From positions 3,958 to 67,957 of the forward strand of contig CDMY01000247.1 in assembly GCA_001179505.1 (NCBI GenBank): 64,000 bases of DNA, read 5' to 3'. This DNA is from Vitrella brassicaformis. Taxonomy: Eukaryota > Sar > Vitrellaceae. Below the pieces are notes generated by a model. That model made no database searches and was not told the origin of the DNA. It saw only the letters and a list, made by a program, of their open reading frames with translations. Below, one piece after another: positions 34,839 to 46,284 of this stretch. The first letter of the stretch is position 1. Every line of letters begins with the position of its first letter. A program made the position numbers and the translations under genes.

Positions 34839-35076
34839 CAGCAGCTCTGCGCCAGTCGCTCCAGCTGCAGCGGCCATTGTTGGTTCGGGTCAGGTGTGTC
34901 TTACGAATCCACCTGACGGAACTCTACACCCGTGCGGACACCGGGTGAGTACGGTCAGTGAGCGGTTCGTCCGTGGAGTCAATTCTCTTCCTGTTTTTTC
35001 AAGGTGTTGTGCGAGGAGTGTTTGGATTGGTGGATGATGTCGCTACCACTTAGGACAGACGATGCCCAGAACAAAC
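34839..35076 (+). CDS. RING-like zinc finger fragment
   Basis: In another frame than the preceding Ser/Gly run, a poly-Ala tract leads into VCLTNPPDGTLHPCGHR, spliced 34944 to 35004 with LCEECLDWW. This resembles the C-x-PCGH-x-LC-x2-C core of C3HC4 RING fingers of ubiquitin ligases. The first Cys of the opening pair is not there (GSGQVC) and no clear closing CPxC was found. The frame switch occurs in a GCAGCG repeat, which suggests slippage. Confidence 0.35.
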
Positions 35077-35545
35077 GTAGGCAGGCGAAAACAAGTACAT
35101 GCCACTCGCGTGAGCAGCGCCTCCTCTGTCTGTCTGTCTGTCTGTCTGTCAGATGCCGACAGCGATATTTGAGCGCACAACGACACCGCCCAAATCGGCG
35201 GTGCGGTGGAGATTGTAAGTCATTTCATCGTCGCTGCCCATTCACTTCTGACACGTGTGTGTGTGTGCGTTCTTATCAGGTCTGCCCCCATCGCTGCCTG
35301 CCTTTCATATCTCGTTGCCTGCATTTTCCCCTTTCCTCGGTGCCTCACTACGCACAGCTGCAGCAGTTTCAATGAGTGGTGCTGTTTGAATATGGAAGAG
35401 GCCTAGTGGGCCGCACACCAGGCCGATTTGGAAAGGAGAGGCAGTTAAAGGCCAAGACCAAGGCGATCGCCGACAAGAACGAGAATTAGCTGCTCACATC
35501 ATGCATGATGTGTGGTTGCCATTGTGTGTGCCTTTCTTCGCTCAG

Positions 35546-36734
35546 ACGGCACGGCCAAAACCCGGGTGTGGGTGTGTGGCAACGTGCACGTCAATGCCCT
35601 CCCAGTCGACACAGGTACGTACGTCACTGACAGCACAAACAACACATCACCTGACCTCAACCTACCACCACTCCGTGCCCACCTGTTTGCCTTGTGTGCC
35701 TTTTGTGTGTCTGTGTGCGTGTGCGCTTTGTTTGTCAGTCGGAGACTTCGTCGAAAAGGCCGTGCTCGATCGCCACATCGCTGCCTACGAGCTCATGAGG
35801 AATGACATGAACTCCAAGGTAAAAGAGGTCGGAATCGAGAAGGAGAGGGAGCTCGAGACGAAGAACAAGGAGATCGCCGACAAGGACGGCCAGATCCGCC
35901 AACTCCAGCAGTCAGAGGCCCAGCTGCGCCACCAGATCTGCGCCATGGAGCAGCACATCGCGGCCCTGCAGCAGCAGATAATGGCAATGCAGCCAGCAAT
36001 GCAGGTACGCCCCTAAATACACCCATGGACAGTCACATTCGCACCACCCTCTTTGTCTGTGTGCCTCTTCATCTGTGTGCGTGCGTATTGTGCGTGTGCT
36101 GCCTTGTGTGCAGTACTGGGCTCAAGTTCAGATGGCCCAGCAGATGTGGCGGACACAGCAGCAGCAACTGGTGAGTGAGTGAGGCGCGCATATCACTGAA
36201 GGACTCACAGGCAGCAGCAGAGCGGAAACGGATGGCCATCCATCGTTGTCTGTCCTGTTGTCTTCTGTCCCGTTTTGTTGTTGTCCAGGTGGGTCAGGCG
36301 GTGGCGTCTCTCTGAGAATGGCGGCCTGAGGAAGACATGCCGCAGCCCCCACCTCCGCCGCCATCTACTGCAAGTGCTGCGGCGCCGACGGTCCCCCTGG
36401 CGAGCGAGAGTGCGGCATCGGACACGACGACATCGGTGAGCAAGCACAGAGGCTGGATGACATGCAATGGGATGTGTCTGTCGTTTGCGTGCAGATCGGT
36501 TATATCAGATTGCAGCAGCATCAGGCTGGTGCGGAGGGCATGCCTCAGTGGGTCAGCCGCAGAATGGGACAAATCACGGGTGGAGACACGAAGCCAAGAG
36601 AGCGGGGGAATTGCTGCCTACATTTTATATCTTGGTGTCTCGTGCTCTTCCTGAGACGTTCGCTGTTGATTTGGTTGCGTCTCGTGTCTCGGTATCGGTG
36701 TTTCCCTCTCTTTCTCTCTCCCTCGCGAATTTGA
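35546..36734 (+). CDS. Gln-rich coiled-coil protein with in-frame UGA
   Basis: Exons 35546-35614, 35739-36004, 36114-36170, 36289-36435 and 36495-36734 join in phase; the 5' end is not found. A long coiled coil (RELETKNKEIADKDGQIRQL, then ALQQQIMAMQPAMQ) continues into MAQQMWRTQQQQL. In the exon from 36289, TGA at 36313-36315 follows VGQAVASL. The frame then stays open as EWRPEEDMPQPPPPPP and a Ser/Ala tail, uses a good donor (TCG, then GTGAGC), and resumes with IGYIRLQQHQAGAEGMPQW. Conventionally the protein ends at 36315; the continued coding signal makes the UGA suspicious. No family recognised. Confidence 0.5.
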
Positions 36735-37043
36735 CACAAGCACTACTGTACATTTGCCAATTTGACATAGATGTCGGTCCACAACGCACGTACCAATGGA
36801 GATCAAAAGGGTCCGGCAAGCAGTCTGTAGCCGAACAGCTGCTATGTACACGCCAGCAACACACGCCTATTCACACACACGCCACACACACAGACAGACA
36901 CAGACACACGCACACACACAGACAGACACAGACACACGCACACACACACCAACACCCATCGCTCCTCCCTCCCTCCCTCCCTCCATCCATCCCTCCCTCC
37001 CTCCCTCCATCCATCCATTCTATCTGGCCAGCCAGACAGGCGA
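36735..37043. other. intergenic with CA/CAGA and CCTC microsatellites
   Basis: Runs of CACACAGACAGACACAGACA occur twice at about 36,885-36,945, and (CTCC)n with CATC near 36,962-37,018. No gene. Confidence 0.6.
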
Positions 37044-38431
37044 CTAGAGATTTTTCTTGTCGCCCCCGCTGGCATTGCTAATGGAGTTCTCGCTGCTGCC
37101 GCCCGACGGGGCAACCACGGTGCTCGCAGACACACTACTGACCAGGGCCCCTCCTCCCTCCGTCATGAGCTGCCTGAGGGCGGACTGCCGTCTCAGGGCG
37201 ATGAGTGAGGGAGGGGTGAAGGCCCGGATGGCAAACAGCCCCAGCAACGCCGAAGAGATGTGCCATATCCTGACAGACAGGATGACAGACAGGATGACAT
37301 GCTGAGGCTAGTGCGTGTCTGTGTTGGGTGTTGGGTGTTGTGTGTACCCGTGGTAGACTCTGCCCCAGTCGGTGAATGCGTCGAGGCCCTTGACGAAGAA
37401 GTACACCGACGCCAGGAAACTCAACACAAACGGATCTTTGAGAGACAGACAAAGACAAATAGGAAGGTGAAACCGGCGCCTTCTCGCCTCTTACAGAAGT
37501 TCGGCCAGTCGACTTGTGGAGGCTTCCTGCGGTCACACACACTCATGGACACATCGTTTGTCAGCGATCGACCCATACATGCATCGCTGCGCACCTCCTG
37601 CCGAAGACGATCCAGAGCAGGCTGAGCACCGCACTCACACCGATGGGAACCAGCGTGTACCTGGGCCAACGACAAACGAGTGGGTGGGCACCTGTTCGAG
37701 ATCTGCAATGCGGCTGTGGTGCGTACGTGAGGTTCCACGTGTCGATGCACTGCGCCACGATGGCGAAGCACAGGCCGCTGAGCTTCAGCCCGTCCAGCGT
37801 CAGGGGATTCTCCACCTGCACACAGACAAACCGACGCCATCAAATGAGGCACGTAGCTATGTGGACCCCCCTCCCTCTCTCTCACCTGTGCCAGGAGGAT
37901 GAACAGGTTGACGAACGAGCTGATGGCAAACACATTGTCTGCCATGTGCCACTGACACATACATCCATCCATCCATCCATCCGTTCGTTCTGTGCTCACC
38001 CGCCCCTCGTTGCCTCCGAGGTAAGGGCACTCGAGCTCGTCATCTATGGTCTGCAGCACGTGGTACAGGGCCGACGTCACCGTCACACCAATGCCTATCA
38101 CCGCATCGAAGTGAAGACCCAGCCGATACGACTGGTAGGCCGGCAGCAGGAAACACACGTTCGTGCAGCCCGTCATGCACAGCTACACCGCAGAGAACAG
38201 CACACACACACACACACACACAGATCACCCACCCTCTCTTGTATGCGCTGGGTGGCGCACCTGTACAATGAATTCGGTGCCCTTGACCTTCCTCCATGGC
38301 TCCACGTACTCGCCGTCAACGAAGATGTAGTGCCGGTGAGGGGGAGAGGTGCTGCCCGTGAGGAAATAGGCCGTCAGAGAGGCGACTCGCTGCAGGAACA
38401 CGTTGGTCATGTTGTTGATATTCATCATCAT
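37044..38431 (-). CDS. multi-pass membrane protein, TMEM8/DUF3522-like
   Basis: Eight exons (38431-38261, 38182-38000, 37951-37886, 37815-37727, 37660-37595, 37526-37495, 37435-37348, 37269-37044) join in phase to 306 residues. Seven or so hydrophobic helices are visible. The family signature is SALYHVLQTIDD followed by WHMADNVFAISSF, the Ser-x3-His and His-x2-Asp pattern of the CREST superfamily (TMEM8, PGAP6, alkaline ceramidase). These are putative membrane hydrolases. His and Asp positions are kept, so an enzyme acting on lipid is possible. The C-terminus is Ser/Gly-rich and ends GGDKKNL at TAG. Divergent from the next gene with 186 bp between starts. Confidence 0.75.
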
Positions 38432-38617
38432 GGACGATAAGGGCTCTGACGGTCAGCGACGGGCAGATCTGACCTACCTCTCCGCGCCCGCCTAGGGTTT
38501 GGTAGGGTTGCAGGGTATCAAACCCAGATGATCGAACCTGAAGCATCGCTCCGAGTATAAGAGCCTTCTGCTGACTGTACGACACTGTGAGAAGGCTGTT
38601 TTGTCCAGGATCCATCC

Positions 38618-39703
38618 ATGCTGCAGCCCAACAGGATGGTATCTGGGTCTTCCCATCCGCCCCTCTTGCCATCACCACGGCTCCCAATGCCCCTCAACGC
38701 ACCCCTCCATGGTGGGCCGATGCTGGTCCCGCCACCCCCTCCCCCGCCAAGGCCGCCGGCTGCACACCATGCGCATGCACACCACCGCATCGCATCGCTG
38801 ATCGAGGTGTGCGTGCACGTCAGCCACGAAACGGGAGATGCAGACATCGACCAACACCATGTAAGTGGCCAACGATGAAGGCGATGAAGGCAAGAAAGAT
38901 GCATGAAGATGCATGATGCTTGGAGTTCATGGGATGGTGTGTGTGTGTGTGCGTCGTCAGTATTATGTGATGGGCGATGGCAATGATCTGCGGCATTGGG
39001 GAAGGGCGGGCACTCTGCGGCTGGATGGGCCGTTCCAGCCGCCGGAGGCACTCACGGAGAGTGCATTCCGGGGGCACAAAGTGTTCAAACGAATGGTGAG
39101 CAGCGATGCATATGCGATGCGAGAGGGCTACCAAAAGTGGTTTGTTTGTTGTCCCCTCTCTTGGTGATTCAGATCTTGTTGACTGAGTTCCCTCCGCAGG
39201 GCATCCTCATGTGGAAGGTGAGGCGGCGTAAAGAAAAGGATCAGTCCACTGCAGGGCCCTGAACACATGCATCTCTGCAGGTGGTGAAGGTGCCCAAGTC
39301 GATGCCGTTGACCGAGCAGTCCCCCGTCCCCCCTCCGCCCATCTCATCGGCGGAGCTGCCCGACGAACCCATGTTCGGCCACGACTCCATGGCCAGGGAT
39401 GGCGTCACGTGCAGCGGGCCGCGCATCATCCGCCTAAGGCCCACACACGACATCAAGGAGGTCCCACCAATACTCAAAATTCACCCCGTGTAAGCACAGG
39501 ACACCTACACACACACAGACAGACACACAGATGGATGGATCGGTGTGCGTGTTTGGTTGTGTGTGTGTGTGTGCAGGACTCGTGGGGTGCGTCAGGTAGT
39601 GGCTGAGGACGTTGTGTATCCCGTGTACTGCGACCCGATGCTGCCGCCCCCGCCCACCGCACACGGCAGATCGAGGCAGCCCTCGGCGCACAACGACAGA
39701 TGA
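38618..39703 (+). CDS. unrecognised protein, five exons
   Basis: Exons 38618-38860, 38961-39095, 39173-39217, 39281-39489 and 39577-39703 join in phase to 252 residues. The N-terminal exon is Pro/His-rich (LVPPPPPPPRPPAAHHAHAH). The second exon has a compact motif YYVMGDGNDLRHWGRAGTL; later parts are Pro-rich with PRIIRLRPTHDIKEVPPIL. The donor GTAAGC at 39490 is chosen over the GTG two bases earlier because it gives a long final exon ending SAHNDR before TGA. Function unknown. Confidence 0.7.
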
Positions 39704-40430
39704 GAGAGAGGATGATTGCGTGGGTAACATGGTTCATGGTTTGCTGATTGCGTGTCGTGGTGGTGTGCGGCTCGAGTTCTGCCGGTACGTGCGGCGGGGT
39801 GCGCGGAACTGGTGGCGGCAGCACCACTGCTCGCCGTCCACACGTTCTCGTTCAGACCGGCACGTACCGGTAGAATGGAGATGGTGATACAGACAGACAG
39901 ACAGACAGAAAGCGTCCGAGAAAGGCATACAGAAGGATCGGTAACTGCTGTAACAGTGCTCAGTGCATCTGCGTCCTTTGTTCCTTCGCCACGGCGTTGT
40001 CGGCTGTGTGGCTGCCAGCGTGCCCTGCATCGGGCTTTCTGGCCGTCGCTGAAGAGAGAATGCCGGCCGAAGTCAGATGGGCCGCCAGTCCGCACGAGAA
40101 AGCTATTGTGTGACTGTGGTAAGTTAACATAAAGATAGAGAGGGGCAGGGAGACTGCCTCATGTGTTGCACACTGGTATGGGTGGTCGGGAGGGCGGTGC
40201 GTGGGCGGTTATTGGACCTTTTGCTGTTCTGTCCGTGGCGAGGGGAGACACCACAATGTGCCAGTAATTCGACTCAACTCGAGCACACGTGTCGATCATT
40301 GAGTGAGTGAATGAGTGAACGAGTCGAGTCTGTACAACAAGCATGGCATCACACAAAATGCGTATACAAACATGGTACTCTCAAGACACAAGTGCTCTAA
40401 GTCCGATAATCGACATCAAAGCATAAGACA

Positions 40431-40461
<31 letters not shown>

Positions 40462-40612
40462 GTAGCCGTGTGTGAGGGTGCCCAGACCATGTCGAAGTGA
40501 GGGACTTCACATTGGGTTGTGAAACCACTCACTCGGCCTCATCCCCGGCCACCCACCCACACAGACACACAGATACACAGACACACGGATGCAACGATAC
40601 ACGCAGAGGTCG
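39704..40612. other. no gene supported
   Basis: About 0.9 kb between a plus gene and a minus exon. It has a CAGA run near 39,890-39,908 and a CT run near 40,436-40,460. No splice-supported frame was seen on either strand. Confidence 0.5.
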
Positions 40613-40848
40613 TCATCCCGACACGCCGCCCACGTTCTTGGTCGCGGCGAACCTGACCCTGTTGTGCCGATTCAGCCGTCGCAAGAACTTCTGCATCCTC
40701 GTCTCGCGCCGCTTGCCGCGCTTCATCATGACGCTGGCGTTGGCCTTGGGCATACAGAGCCCGCCCAGCAGGGGCTTGCCGACCTTCAATCGGTACTTCT
40801 CGCCGGCCAGCTCTAACGGGAAGGGGCTCTGTCTCACATACAACGAAC
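40613..40848 (-). CDS. terminal exon of a basic protein
   Basis: An open segment after a clear acceptor (TGTGTGCAG) encodes LYVRQSPFPLELAGEKYRL, GKPLLGGLCMPKANASVMMK and a very basic end KRRETRMQKFLRRLNRHN, stopping at NVGGVSG. Its style recalls an organelle ribosomal or RNA-binding protein tail. It needs an upstream exon ending in phase 1, and none was found before the peptidyl-tRNA hydrolase gene, so it is either an incomplete gene or an alternative 3' end of that gene. Confidence 0.4.
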
Positions 40849-41086
40849 CTGCACACACACAGAGAGGCACAGAGAGAGACACACAGAAAGAGAGAGAGGG
40901 AGAGGGATGTGTACACAACGAGGGAAAAGTGTCTGAGAGTGGCGTGTAGGCACGATGGACCAAAAGGGAGGGTGGTGTGTGTGGCAGGCAGGCAGAGAGA
41001 GAGTGAGTGAGTGCGTCGTATGATATGGTCACATGGTCACATGATCACATACATACATGGCTGGTGGCTGTGAGTGGGTCGGGCGG

Positions 41087-42462
41087 TCAGTCCCATAGCA
41101 CGAGCTTCCTGAGCTCCTGCTGCGAGATGTATTTCTTGCGCCCAGGGCCCGTGTTGGGGTTCCTGTGCCGCCCCGCAGCCTCAGCCGGGATGCTCTCACT
41201 ATCATCACCTCCTCCCCCCTTTCCCTTGTCACCCTTGCCTCTCTGGTGTTGCCGCCCCTCTGCTGCTGTTGGCGATGGCTTGCCTTGCTGCTGCTTGTGT
41301 GGGTGTGGAGCTGTGCGGGAGCGGCCCGGTGCTTGCTGATGCTGGTGCTCCTCACCTTGGGTGATGGCCCGATTGTCGATGTACTGACGACACACAGACA
41401 CACAGACGGTCAAAAGGACATGCAAGGAGCTGCGAGGGTCCCGCCTGTGTGCGTACTTACTTTGGTTTGTATGAGTTCCCATGCGGCTGGGAAGACCTTG
41501 GTTTTGACGTCCATGCCGTGATGGGCCTCCATCGGACCTGTGCACACACCCATACACAGGGGTTGACGTCCAAGCACAGCACACTTCGATAGTGTCGTCC
41601 GCTTACTCAGGACGTATTTGGGAACGTCTGCCTTCTCTGTCGGCCGACCGATGCCGATGCGAAGTCGGTGATCTGAAGAACAGTGACGGCGATAAATTAC
41701 TGACGGTCGGGGGCTTTGCGCGGTTCTGCTGCTTACAGTCCTCGGTGCGTAGTGAATCGGTGATGGACATCAGACCTGCTCATATGCAAAACAGGCCAGA
41801 CGTGCAGCAGCTCGTGTCTGCGCTGCGCATCTACTCCTATCTACCTCTGTGTCCGCTGGCGCTGCCGCCCTCCTTGATGCCAAACCACCCGGGAGGCTTC
41901 TCAAGCTCGTCATGCACCACCTGAACACACACACACACACACATGGAGTTCGCCCACACACAAGTCCACACGGCCTGCAGCCCAAGTATCGTCTGTTAAC
42001 TCTCCTCACCAGCAGGCTGTGCGCGTCTGTCTGCAAGTATTTGAGTATCTTGCTCACACACGATCCGCTCAAGTTCATGGCCGTCCACGGCCTCACCAGC
42101 GTCACACGCCAAGGAGGCTGGCCAGAGACCAATCAACCACACCACATCACCTGCCATGATTCATTCCGCCGGCCTGTTCTCATGTGTGTCCTCTCACCAC
42201 GTCAGCAATGGTTGCGAGGCCCGCCGAGATCTTCCGCCACGGCCCACCGCCATGCTTCTCCCGAACGTAATCCACAAAGGCGAGGCCTGGCAAACGCACA
42301 AGAGAGCAGATCTTGGTTCGGAGAAGCCATGTGTGTCAGTTGCTGACCGACGCTGTGTCTGACGATGCCGAAGGGTCCTCCCTGCGTAACAGGCGATGGA
42401 TTGCCCAGACCAACGATCACCAGGCCCGCCTTGCCCAGTTTCAACGGGCTGCCCTTGCTCAT
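41087..42462 (-). CDS. pth: peptidyl-tRNA hydrolase
   Basis: Eight exons (42462-42348, 42286-42198, 42117-42010, 41920-41845, 41775-41737, 41672-41607, 41537-41461, 41383-41087) join in phase to 288 residues. It releases tRNA from stalled peptidyl-tRNA. Signatures in order: VIVGLGNPS (Asn), VRHSVG (catalytic His), WTAMNLSG, VVHDELEKPPG (Asp), GGSASGHRGLMSITDSL and LRIGIGRP...KYVLS. The family usually has GGHNG; here the Asn that contacts tRNA is Arg. A 100-residue basic, Gln/Gly-rich extension follows the domain and ends LRKLVLWD at TGA. The first exon may be preceded by an unseen leader exon, since ATG sits right after an acceptor-like CAG. Divergent from the next gene. Confidence 0.9.
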
Positions 42463-42764
42463 CTGATTCACCACATCAGGCACCGTCCCGTGAGGTTAAC
42501 AAAACGAACAACAGAAGAGCTGGTCGCTTAGCTCGCAAAATGCATGCCGCCCCGCTATTATTGAAACCGAGGGAAAAGCTTGTCTTTCCTCGATTCGAAG
42601 CAACTGTTAGCTGAAATAGACAGTGCAAGAGCCATCTGCAGTGCAGTTTCGTGGCAGCAAACAAGTGCAACGGTCACCGACGCAACAGAGCAACGCCAAA
42701 CAACGCCCATCTCTCACAGCAACCGGCAGACGCCCAGAGGAGATACCACAACCAATCAGCAGCC

Positions 42765-45700
42765 ATGACGACTGGCATGACGGCGCAGGAGAAGCTCGAG
42801 CAAGCCAAAACGATTGGGGACATGGTCTTGATAGTTATCGAACCCAGACTCCGAAAGGTCGAGGACTCCATCACCAAGTGAGCCACCAAGGGCACACGGG
42901 GCAGGGACCAGTGCAGATGGGCACACGGATGACCGCTCCTGTGTTTGATGGCTTCAGGATTCAGCAGGACGCATGCAGACAGGCGGAGGAGACCGCTGCT
43001 GCCCTCCGTGTCATCGACCGTCGGCTGACTGTGGTAAGGCGGATGACACAGTGCAGAAGCCGCCGACGCACTCGCCATCCCCTCTTCTCTGTCGCTGCCT
43101 GTGTGTCGCTCCCGTCAGGTGGAGACGTACATTCGCAGCGAGTCATCGAAGAAGGCCCTTTTCAAGAGCGAGGATCCCCTCGCTGCCACGAGCAGCGGCA
43201 CCCGCACCATATCGAACTCATCCGCCTCGGCGCCCCCCTCGCCCTTGGGCATGCCTAGCACCAGCAACATTTCAGTACGGCCCTTAGTGCAGCACCAGCT
43301 TCTGATCGACACGGATTCTACTAGGTCGTTGCACCGCAACTCTTCTTCTGCTGATTCCTTGCAGCGGAAGGGTCTGGGTGTCGGTGTGGTGAGTCGCCCC
43401 GTGGCTGGGTCTTCCCGTTCCTCGACGGAGCTGACGCTGCCCACGCCGTCAACAGCCGAGTCGGCTGCTGGCACCTCGCTGCGTTTGGAGCAGGGACAGG
43501 GGCAGCGCGGCATCGGCCCCATCACCCCACGGCCGCCGGCCATCCAGACCGACATCACGGCCAAGGCTCTGGGCAACGGCGGACTGAATCTGATGAGCCA
43601 GGCTCCTCCGAGCGACGGCGGGGTGAAGCTGATGTCTCTGCCGCTGCCGAGCCGTCCCAGCGCCATCCGCCCGCCGTCCATGGGGCTGGAGCCCATCGCA
43701 GAGGGGAAGTCGTCGCCTGGCGATTTCACCAACTCGCCGCCGGTGGGGCCTGGCCTGGACAGCGGCAGCGCTTCTAGCATGGATGGAGGAAACAACCAGG
43801 AGGAGGGAGGAGGACTGGACCTGGGGCTGATTGAGGAGGACAGCGAGGTGAGCATGACACCACTGAGAGAGAGGGGTGCACAATGCACTCATGGTGTCAT
43901 TGGATGTGTGGCTGATCAGGTTGATCAGGCCGGGCAGGGCGAAGGCCAGGTTGACGAGGCCGATCAGGATGGTGAGGGGCAGGTGAGCGCGTCTCCCTCT
44001 TCGCCAAAGACGGTCCGCTTCGAGGAGGAGAACCCCAGCCCGCCGCAGATGGCACCACTCCCACTCCCACTCTCACTGTCGCTCGCACCAAAGACGACGC
44101 TGCCTGGGGTGGTTGCTCCCCTGCAGCCCCTCCAGCAGCCGCCACCACCGCCCGTGGACCGACAGGTGACCGGCAGCGGCAGCACCGCAGGCCGCCGTTT
44201 CTCTTTCGATCCGAGCCCCTCGCTGTCACTGGCCATCCCTGATGGCGACGTTTCGGGCGAATATGGCAATCGCACCCGCACAGGTGAGGGCAGAGAGAGG
44301 GGAGATGCGCCCATGTATCTGCATGGTGAAGACGTCTCCCCCTCGTTTGTTTGTCTGAGTGTGCAGTTGGAGAGAATAGTGTGGCTGGTGTTTCTGCGAG
44401 AGTTGGCGGCAGGTCTCCCCACGGCTTCTCCTTCCCGACGACGGTGCGCCCGGCTGCTCCCAACGGTCTCACTCTGGTGGTGCCCAAAAATAGCGCGGCG
44501 CCCTTCGCCGCCCTCACGGCATACCACGCACCCAAATGCGCACCCAAATACGCACCGCCTGCACCCAAGACCACCACTGTGAGAGGCAAGACGAACCAGC
44601 AGCAGGCGCAGACGGAGGGGGATGGGGCCAAGCTTCGCGGCTCGGAGGGAGCCAACGACCAGCGCTGCCTGTCGCCCTTCAGCAACCTCACAAACCGCCG
44701 CCCCGGCCGCCCCAGCGACGGCCTGAGTCCTTTGAGCAAGCGCCGAGACACCAACCAGATCAACCAGGCCCGCCCCGTATCGTCGCGCACCAAGTTCGGT
44801 TCGCCCGTTTTGCAGATGCGTGAGCACCGATATGTCAAGCCGCGGCCCGCTGCTTGGGAGAAGGATTTGCGTGGCGAGGGCGAGCCGAACGGTTGGGTGG
44901 ACAAGGCCAGGGAGGAGATGGACCGGCTGAATAGTGAGATGCGTGAGGTGCTGTGGCGGTTGATGTCTCTGGGGATTCACCTCAAGGACACATTGAAGCT
45001 CATCACGGCGCAGGCCCAGCAGACTGGTGGGTGGTGGACTGTACGCACGACACACACGATGAAGAGAAGGGGGAGGGGAGAGGGGGGAGGACAGCTCTGT
45101 GTGTGGGGGGGTTTGTGTCTGTCTGTGCAGGTTCTGCTCGTGATTTGTTGTTGGCCAAGTCGGCCCTGGAGGCCATTGAGCGTGGGGAGCCTGGGATCCG
45201 CGAACACTGGACGACACTCACGGGAAAAGACCCCACTACACAGGTAGGGGACCAGGGGGGTGGGGTGGGTTGTGAGAAGAAGAGACATGTCAACAGAGAG
45301 AGGGTTTGGATGGATGTGTGGCCGTCTATACGCGTCAGATGAATGCCATGCCGTTGGCTAAGCTGGTCGGAAAAGGCACTTCTCGCTGGGCTATCACGGG
45401 CCAGGTGAGGCAGTGGAGCTTTGTCTGGGAGACATGGAGAGGCTGCACTCACTGGATGGATGGATGGGTGGATCGTTCGTTGGTTGGTTGTCTGTCTGTC
45501 TGTCTGTTCTGCAGGCCCAGATGTCCAGCAGTGAGCACACCATTACGTTGACGCGATACGCCATCAAAAAAGGACTACTGTAAGCCACCGACACGACCAT
45601 TTCCACACACCATCACAGACGAGACACATTTCGCTCCTCTGCTCTCCTGTGTGCAGGGACGAGGCCTGGGTGATTGCCAAAGGCCTGTCCATGCACAAGT

Positions 45701-45960
45701 AGTCCACACAAGACAGTCCCAAACCACATCAATGTGGCCATGCACACATGCCCATGTGGCTTGCTCACAGGGAGTTGAAGATCATCCGCCACAGTCTGCT
45801 CGAGCGTTTGGGCAAGATCAAGGGCGTCTCCCGCACCCCTCCCTCCATCACCGACAGCGTGCCCCAGGTGCCAGACCTCAACCTGCAACTCTCACCCGCA
45901 CAGCCCAACGACCTGCACCACGATGTGCAAGACCAGGCCGAGCAGAACGGCGGCGAATAG
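42765..45960 (+). CDS. large disordered Ser/Pro-rich protein
   Basis: Ten exons (42765-42877, 42958-43033, 43119-43847, 43920-44283, 44367-45026, 45131-45243, 45339-45404, 45515-45579, 45657-45698, 45771-45960) join in phase to 805 residues. A short N-terminal coiled coil (MTAQEKLEQAKTIGD, RQAEETAAALRVIDR) is followed by some 450 disordered residues with repeated Pro and Ser and short acidic blocks. Basic patches (KRRDTNQINQARPVSSRTK) precede a folded helical C-terminus (AREEMDRLNSEMREVLWRL, then IRHSLLERLGKIKGVSRTP). Two introns use GTAAG and GTAGT donors that split the last codons. It looks like a scaffold or cytoskeletal linker; no family recognised. Confidence 0.75.
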
Positions 45961-46284
45961 AAAAGATACCAAACACACACATAGAATGACTCAACTGAAC
46001 GAACGAATCGGACGCATCGCAGAATTAATTGAAGTGCTGATTGAATCAACGTTCATGGCCATCGCCTTGCGCTCAGCGTCAGGTCTCTCCCCCCCTCCCC
46101 CCTCCCCCCAATGCCCATGTCATCCATCCGCACTGTACAACCAGAGTGACAAAAGCGCCAGCACCATCGTGCAGGGACGCGTTGCAAGGAAGAGCCAAGG
46201 CAGTACAGCCAGCCAGCCAACCAAGCCTCGCCCAGACCTGGCTACAACCCCATCCAGCAGCTATCTGACCCGACGCCCGAGATC
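45961..46284. other. intergenic between convergent genes
   Basis: Short, C-rich, nothing recognised. Confidence 0.5.
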
